Shown piece after piece: positions 58,826-64,000 of a stretch of 64,000 nt of DNA. The stretch comes from Chryseobacterium defluvii. Lineage in GTDB: Bacteria; Bacteroidota; Bacteroidia; Flavobacteriales; Weeksellaceae. The stretch covers positions 248,001 through 312,000 of the forward strand of contig NZ_JACHLE010000003.1 of NCBI RefSeq assembly GCF_014204415.1. Direction: 5' to 3'. The stretch's first letter is position 1; each line of letters begins with the position of its first letter. Under the pieces are notes generated by a model, which worked only from the letters and a program-made list of their open reading frames with translations, was not told where the DNA came from and ran no database searches. The translations under genes and the position numbers were made by a program.

Positions 58826-61735
58826 CTATGCGATCTGGCGTTTGGCAAGTTGTGAGAATAAGCCTTCTTTTTCCATAAGCTCATCATAGGTACCGGTTTC
58901 CACAATGGTCCCTTTATCCATCACATAGATGCGGTCGGCATTTTTAATGGTGCTTAACCGGTGGGCGATAATAATACGGGTAGCCTGAAGCTTATCCAAA
59001 CTTTCGGAAACAATATTCTGCGTCCTGTTGTCCAATGCGCTGGTAGCCTCATCCATAAAGAGGAGTCTTGGTTTGTGCACTATGGCTCTTGCGATCATAA
59101 GACGCTGTCTCTGTCCACCCGAAAAAGTTCCTGCTCCTTCACTTACCACGGTATGCATTTCCATAGGCATCTGCTTGATATCTTCTTCCATACCCGCCAT
59201 ACGGGCAGCTTCCCAGGCTTCATCCAGGGTAAGCTCTGAATTCCCTACAATATTCTGATAGATACTTCCGGACATCAGTGCTCCATTCTGTAGAACCACC
59301 CCAATCTGTCTCCTTACCAGCTCTTTATTCATAGAGTCATACGAGTCCCCATCATAATATATTGATCCGGCTTCCGCCTGTTCAAACCCTAAAAGAAGTC
59401 TCATAATGGTAGATTTTCCTGAACCTGAGGCTCCTACAAAGGCAACCATCTCTCCCGGCTTGATTTTAAAGGTAACATTATTCAGCACTAAAGGCAGGTC
59501 TTCATTGTATCTGAAGGAAACCGAATTCATTTCAATATCTCCTGCCAGCTCACCCGGGTCTACACTTTGTTCTGCAGATTCCGTTTCTTCTTCCAGGATG
59601 GGTTTTACTCTTTCATAAAGAGAAATTACATTAAGAGAGGTGATCAGAGCCATGCTTAATCTTAAGCTGTCACTTAAAAACCGGTTAAATGCCGTAATGA
59701 ATGCCATAAATGCTCCCACTGTCAGCATGCTGGTTGCCGCATCTGAATGAAGTACCGTATAATATAGGAAAGAAAAGAAGAAGATGCTTGTAAGCAAAGG
59801 ATAAGAAGCATTAAATGTTTCTACAAAGTTCTGATAGCTTCCTGAACTAAAGCCCAGTTTTTTCAGCTTTGAAAATTTATCCGCCCAAAGGGTAAAAACT
59901 CTTCTTTCTCCGCCTGTTACTCTTATTTTGGTAATGCCTGACAGGAATTCGAAAAGAAAGCCCTGTATTTCACCCTGATATTCAGATACTTTTCTATCAT
60001 GCTTTAATTTAAGCCATCCCATGCTGATCATAAAAACAGCCGCAATCACCCCTAGAGCTACTCCTACCCAAGCCAGTTTGGAGTCATAATAAAAAAGAAG
60101 TATTAAATTCACGAAAGAAAAAGCCCCGCTCAATACGGCTGTCATTAGAGTACTTGAAACTATCTGTCGTATCGCGTTGATACTCAACACCCTGTTGGTA
60201 AGGTCTCCTGCCGTAAATCTTTTATAGAATGTTACCGGAAGTCTGAGCATATGATCCATTACTCCCGCCTGTAAATTAATGCTGGATTTTGTTTCAACCC
60301 TTAACTGCAATACACCCTGAGCCAGCTGCAATCCTGCAGTAACCAGTCCTATCATGATCAGAATCATGAAAACCTCCACGTGTAAGGATCTGTCTGCTGT
60401 CGGGATAACGTCATCATACATTTTCCCGGATAATATAGGAACAAGCAGACCGATCAAGCTACCTGCCAATGCTGCCAGTGCCAATACTTTTGCATCTTTT
60501 TTAACTCCTTTCAGGGCAAAACCCGCCACTTTTTTTATGGAGCTCATTTTACCGTCAAATCCTGAAAAAAACATATACCCTATCGGCTCCAGAGTATCGG
60601 CAACTTCATTATTGACATCTGTCTCCTCCCCTGTTGAGAGGTCTTTTAAAATATAGCTGTCTGAATTTTTTTGAAGCAGGGCAACAGGGGTTTTGTCTTT
60701 TTTGGTAAATGCTAACAGAGGACCGTTTTCTTCTTTCCACCATACCCCTCTCAGGATGATCTTGCGGATCCTGATATTGGAACTTTTGGCTATGGCATAC
60801 AGCTGATTGGTCATACTGTTCTGATAAGACTCCATATGCTTAGGGATCTCCAGCTTAAATCCGATCTGGTCCCCTATTAACTGACATGTCGAAAAAAGAA
60901 TATTCCGCCCGTTTGATCTTTGAACCGGAACAGTATGGGAACTTCCTTCATTCCCGGCTACGATAGATTTTATCTTATCCAGGGTATTCTTCAGCCCTTC
61001 TTCTTCATTTACCAGCTTCTCCTGAAAATAATTGCTCTCATCTGATTTTTGGGTTTCTATGATCGTATTAAGCTGTGAATAGAAATAGCCTTCCAACTTA
61101 TGCAAAGAGTGCAAAAAATAGATCTCATCCTGTAATGCTTCTCTGGTACTTAATACTTTAACTTCCGTATCACCAGTTACTGATTTTATCCATAATTTAT
61201 TGGATACCGGAACATGAAAACCGGGATATTCTTCAAAACTGACAGGTGTATTTTCAGAAAACACATTGATTTCCCCTTTAAGAAGCTGGATCCAGTTGAT
61301 CCCGTTTGAGGGGAAAGCAACAGTATTTTTTTCTAAAGTTATCACTTCAAAATCATCCAGCGCCTTATAAACTCTCGGACTGTTGCCTGTATTGATGACT
61401 GAAGTGGTCTTTAATATCCATTTATTGACCATATTCTTTAAAAAGAACTGGTCTATTTCAAAAACTTCGCTTTTATCAATGGCCAATAGTACAGCCTGGT
61501 TTGAAAAAGCAATGAGTCTTGTATTGTCTGTGTGCTCCTTAGTTAATAAGCTAAATAATATTTCTCCTTTTTGAACGGTATAGAAATGCTTCAGAGGGTT
61601 TAAATATTCTCCGTTTTCATCCACTTTCGTATAGAAAACATTGACTTCCCCCGAAAGCACCATCCAAAATTTATCTGTATCATTCAGAGTAAAAGGGTTT
61701 TCGACTCCGATATATATTTTTTCTTTTGCAGACAT
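58826..61735 (-). CDS. NHLP-type bacteriocin export ABC transporter, permease/ATPase subunit (non-peptidase)
   Basis: 969 aa. The N-terminal ~380 residues hold two cyclic-nucleotide-binding-like modules (FWMVLSGEVNVFY, WIQLLKGEINVFSE) with no C39 catalytic residues. Then a six-helix ABC exporter core (~420-700) and an ATPase with Walker A GASGSGKST, signature FSGGQRQR, Walker B LLFMDEATSALD and the switch His in IIAHRLSTI. This fits the long second subunit of nitrile-hydratase-leader-peptide export systems, which pairs with the C39-bearing partner encoded 11 bp upstream. Confidence 0.9.
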   Translation of the reverse strand: MSAKEKIYIGVENPFTLNDTDKFWMVLSGEVNVFYTKVDENGEYLNPLKHFYTVQKGEILFSLLTKEHTDNTRLIAFSNQAVLLAIDKSEVFEIDQFFLKNMVNKWILKTTSVINTGNSPRVYKALDDFEVITLEKNTVAFPSNGINWIQLLKGEINVFSENTPVSFEEYPGFHVPVSNKLWIKSVTGDTEVKVLSTREALQDEIYFLHSLHKLEGYFYSQLNTIIETQKSDESNYFQEKLVNEEEGLKNTLDKIKSIVAGNEGSSHTVPVQRSNGRNILFSTCQLIGDQIGFKLEIPKHMESYQNSMTNQLYAIAKSSNIRIRKIILRGVWWKEENGPLLAFTKKDKTPVALLQKNSDSYILKDLSTGEETDVNNEVADTLEPIGYMFFSGFDGKMSSIKKVAGFALKGVKKDAKVLALAALAGSLIGLLVPILSGKMYDDVIPTADRSLHVEVFMILIMIGLVTAGLQLAQGVLQLRVETKSSINLQAGVMDHMLRLPVTFYKRFTAGDLTNRVLSINAIRQIVSSTLMTAVLSGAFSFVNLILLFYYDSKLAWVGVALGVIAAVFMISMGWLKLKHDRKVSEYQGEIQGFLFEFLSGITKIRVTGGERRVFTLWADKFSKLKKLGFSSGSYQNFVETFNASYPLLTSIFFFSFLYYTVLHSDAATSMLTVGAFMAFITAFNRFLSDSLRLSMALITSLNVISLYERVKPILEEETESAEQSVDPGELAGDIEMNSVSFRYNEDLPLVLNNVTFKIKPGEMVAFVGASGSGKSTIMRLLLGFEQAEAGSIYYDGDSYDSMNKELVRRQIGVVLQNGALMSGSIYQNIVGNSELTLDEAWEAARMAGMEEDIKQMPMEMHTVVSEGAGTFSGGQRQRLMIARAIVHKPRLLFMDEATSALDNRTQNIVSESLDKLQATRIIIAHRLSTIKNADRIYVMDKGTIVETGTYDELMEKEGLFSQLAKRQIA

Positions 61736-61746
61736 AGGATTAAAAT

Positions 61747-63945
61747 TTACTTTGTTTCTATTAATTGGGCATACACTCCGTTTTGTTTCATTAATTCCTG
61801 ATGAGTTCCCCGTTCTACGATCTTGCCATACTCCATTACAATGATCTCATCGCAATCGATGATGGTACTCAGTCTGTGCGCTACAATCAGGCAGGTGCAG
61901 CCTCTTTTCTTGATATTATCCATGACCAGCTTTTCTGCGGTAGGATCCAGTGCACTTGTTGCCTCGTCCATAATCAGTACGGAGGGATTGGTGGCCAGAG
62001 CCCTTGCTATTTCCATACGCTGTCTTTGCCCACCACTAAAGTTTGCCCCTCCTTCCAATACAGAACTGTCATAGGCATTATTTCGGGCTGCTATGGTATC
62101 ATGAATTTCTGCATCCCTGGCAGACTGGATAATATGTTTATCTGAAATAGTGGAATCCCAGAAAGAAATGTTTTCTTTAATGGTCCCGTTGAATATCAAT
62201 ACTTCCTGATCAATCACTGCTAAAGATTGTGTAATGATATGTCTCGGAATATCATCTTTAGGTTTCCCGTCAAACAGGATTTCTCCGCTCCATGGGGCAT
62301 AGAGTCCTGATGCTATTTTGGCAACAGTGGATTTTCCGCTGCCGGATCCTCCTACCAATGCTACCCTGCTTCCCGGTTTAAGCTTCAGATTAAAGTTTTC
62401 TACCAAAGCAGGCATAGTTGTATTGTAACCAAAGGTTACGTTTTTCATTTCAAAATACCCGATCAGTTTGTTGGCCATCTCTTCTTTCTGACTGTCTGAT
62501 TTTGTATTTTCCTCTTTTTCCTGGAACTGCCCGTCAACTTCATAGTTCATTACGTCATCTATTTTTCCCATATCACTTTCTGTTTCGTGCAGCATGGAGC
62601 CTACGGAAATGAGCTGATTAACCGGAGAGATAAAGTTCCCCATCAAATAGCTAAAAGCGACCAGGGCTCCGAGGGTCATTTCACCGTCCATGATCCGTAA
62701 GGCTCCTATTCCCAGAATGAAGGTGGTGGTCAGGGAAGTAATCAGCGGTGGTATGGCATTGAGCCTGATGGTCAACCATCCCAGTTCCTGCTGGGCATTC
62801 GTTACTTTTGCCAGATAGCCGATCCAGTTTGTAAAAAAATCATTTTCCCTTCCGGAGGCCTTTAATGTTTCAATCATGCTGATCCCCGATGTTGTGGTTC
62901 CCAATAGCTTTCCTGTTTCGTTGCTTAAACGGCGGTTTCCGTCTTTCCTGGCTCTGGATACATATTGAAGCACAGCAACATTCACGAGTGCCATCCCTAT
63001 CCCGATCAGGGTGAGAACAATATCATATGAAAACATTAAGAATGCATAAAATATAACTACAATGATATTGAGTGCTGCATTGGCGAGATCACCGCTCAGC
63101 AGCTTAGCCACTTTGTCGTTAAGTGAAACCCTGTTACCGATCTCCCCGCTATACCGCTGGGTGAAAAAGGCTATCGGCAGGTGGAAAACATGCCACAGAA
63201 ATTTGCTGGAAGTCGTTAAGGCCAGTTTTGTCTCTAATTTGAGAAGATAATACTGTTGAAGATAAACCAGAACTGAATTTATAATTAAAACCGCTCCCAT
63301 GATCAGCAATAAAGGCATTACAAATCCGGAATAGCTGTTGATCAGATATTTATCTATGAATATTTTAATAAAGGACGGAATAACCAAACCCGGAATCACT
63401 AAAAAGAGGCTCGCGAGAATGATATAAATGATACTTAGTTTTGAGTTTGAGATCCTGGAAGCTAAAGATGCGGCCAGCCCTCTTTTTTCGTTTCCTTTTT
63501 CAAAATTCTCTCCCGGATTGAAGGTAAGGACTACCCCGGTATATGCATCATCGAATTCCTGGTGGGTAACCTGGTACCTCCCCTGTGCAGGATCGCTCAG
63601 GTATACTTTATTTTTTGTAAAGCCTTCTAAAACCAGAAAGTGGTTAAAATTCCAGAATATGATGGCCGGGGTCTGCATCTGCATCAGCTTTTCAATGGAT
63701 TTTGCGTATCCTTTGGCTTCCAGCCCGAATTCTTTGGCCGCTTTAATGATATTGGTAGCTTTGAGCCCGTCTCTGGAAACTCCACAGGCAATTCTCAATT
63801 TTTCCAATGGAACGAATTTTCCGAAATGCCCCAGAATAATACTTAATGCAGCGGCACCACATTCTACGCTCTCCATCTGCAGTACTGTAGGAACCTTTAC
63901 CGGCCTTGCCTGCTTTTCAATAACAAATGTTGCATTGCTTCCCAT
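61747..63945 (-). CDS. NHLP-type bacteriocin export ABC transporter with C39 leader peptidase
   Basis: 732 aa from ATG 63945. The alternative TTG at 63957 directly follows a stop and adds only four residues. C39 peptidase domain (~15-140) with oxyanion Q23, catalytic C29 (QMESVECGAAA), H102 (WNFNHFLVLEG) and D118 (LSDPAQG). Then a six-helix exporter core and an ATPase: GGSGSGKST, FSGGQRQRME, VLIMDEATSALD, IVAHRLSTI. It should cut double-glycine-type leaders and export the peptide. No precursor gene lies directly beside it inside the window; the upstream side is cut off at 64 kb. Confidence 0.92.
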   Translation of the reverse strand: MGSNATFVIEKQARPVKVPTVLQMESVECGAAALSIILGHFGKFVPLEKLRIACGVSRDGLKATNIIKAAKEFGLEAKGYAKSIEKLMQMQTPAIIFWNFNHFLVLEGFTKNKVYLSDPAQGRYQVTHQEFDDAYTGVVLTFNPGENFEKGNEKRGLAASLASRISNSKLSIIYIILASLFLVIPGLVIPSFIKIFIDKYLINSYSGFVMPLLLIMGAVLIINSVLVYLQQYYLLKLETKLALTTSSKFLWHVFHLPIAFFTQRYSGEIGNRVSLNDKVAKLLSGDLANAALNIIVVIFYAFLMFSYDIVLTLIGIGMALVNVAVLQYVSRARKDGNRRLSNETGKLLGTTTSGISMIETLKASGRENDFFTNWIGYLAKVTNAQQELGWLTIRLNAIPPLITSLTTTFILGIGALRIMDGEMTLGALVAFSYLMGNFISPVNQLISVGSMLHETESDMGKIDDVMNYEVDGQFQEKEENTKSDSQKEEMANKLIGYFEMKNVTFGYNTTMPALVENFNLKLKPGSRVALVGGSGSGKSTVAKIASGLYAPWSGEILFDGKPKDDIPRHIITQSLAVIDQEVLIFNGTIKENISFWDSTISDKHIIQSARDAEIHDTIAARNNAYDSSVLEGGANFSGGQRQRMEIARALATNPSVLIMDEATSALDPTAEKLVMDNIKKRGCTCLIVAHRLSTIIDCDEIIVMEYGKIVERGTHQELMKQNGVYAQLIETK

Positions 63946-63964
63946 TTCAAAAATCAATTAGTGA

Positions 63965-64000
63965 TTAGTATAGATCAAAGAATTTCTTAAATGCAGGAAC
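63965..64000 (-). CDS. C-terminal end of an upstream gene (partial)
   Basis: On the minus strand the last 36 bases read VPAFKKFFDLY-stop, open to the window edge and ending 20 bp before the C39 exporter start. In NHLP loci a membrane-fusion (HlyD-like) or precursor gene often sits here, but 11 residues cannot identify it. Another frame is also open (FLHLRNSLIYTNH). Confidence 0.3.
   Translation of the reverse strand, partial: VPAFKKFFDLY

Noticed and set aside
63428..63961. 177-codon plus-strand open frame opposite the C39 exporter
   Set aside because: Antisense to catalytic and conserved exporter codons; no signal, motif or promoter.

Overview
The window comes from an AT-rich member of the Bacteroidota, almost certainly a flavobacterium of the Chryseobacterium/Weeksellaceae type. 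The evidence is family content and promoter style: a GLPGLI-family protein, an XrtF-type exosortase, DUF2797, a long SecA lacking the C-terminal zinc site, FtsZ with a long acidic linker, TonB receptor/PepSY pairs, and NHLP-type bacteriocin exporters. Several genes carry the Bacteroidota promoter element TAnnTTTG, and Shine-Dalgarno sequences are generally absent. No rRNA, tRNA, CRISPR array or transposase was found. The calls rest on reading motifs by eye; no database search was run.

Layout. 1-1.9 kb: the 3' part of a polymorphic-toxin-like gene with an ADP-ribosyltransferase domain, followed by three related ~85-aa genes that look like a tandemly amplified immunity or partner family. 2.2-5.8 kb: a 2OG-Fe(II) oxygenase, a 53-aa Cys-rich peptide with a double-glycine leader, an XRE regulator, a small exported peptide, a GLPGLI protein and an exosortase (XrtF). 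5.9-16 kb: radical SAM protein, small hypotheticals, an AsmA-like giant, DUF2797, a sugar-nucleotide epimerase, DUF2795 and secA. 16.1-22.9 kb: two consecutive TonB-dependent receptor/PepSY-reductase pairs (siderophore-type iron uptake), each with a hairpin between receptor and reductase. 23-31 kb: ROK kinase, msrA, an unknown membrane protein, a small exported peptide ahead of a TPR sensor kinase and its response regulator, a DUF1508 mini-protein, an orphan HsdR-N-like nuclease domain and a Cys-rich SH3 lipoprotein. 30.9-32.8 kb: GNAT, engB and an alpha/beta hydrolase on the minus strand.

33-50.6 kb is the division and cell wall (dcw) cluster: mraZ, rsmH, ftsL, ftsI, murE, [four-helix-bundle gene], mraY, murD, ftsW, murG, murC, ftsQ, ftsA, ftsZ and a yqeY-like gene. 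It starts with a textbook three-repeat MraZ operator. Its spacers carry several families of short repeats, including three copies of a two-hairpin element that shows a compensatory base-pair change. 51-57.5 kb: bacilliredoxin, a GH3-type enzyme, two small lipoproteins, an EEP-family protein, a rhomboid protease and MutL.

57.7-64 kb (minus strand) is the most system-like accessory region: two NHLP-type ABC exporters (one with a C39 leader peptidase) and, directly after them, an undescribed ~377-aa protein with an HECAH zinc-protease motif. The double-glycine peptide at 3.2 kb has the kind of leader such exporters cut, although the two loci are 54 kb apart and may not be partners.
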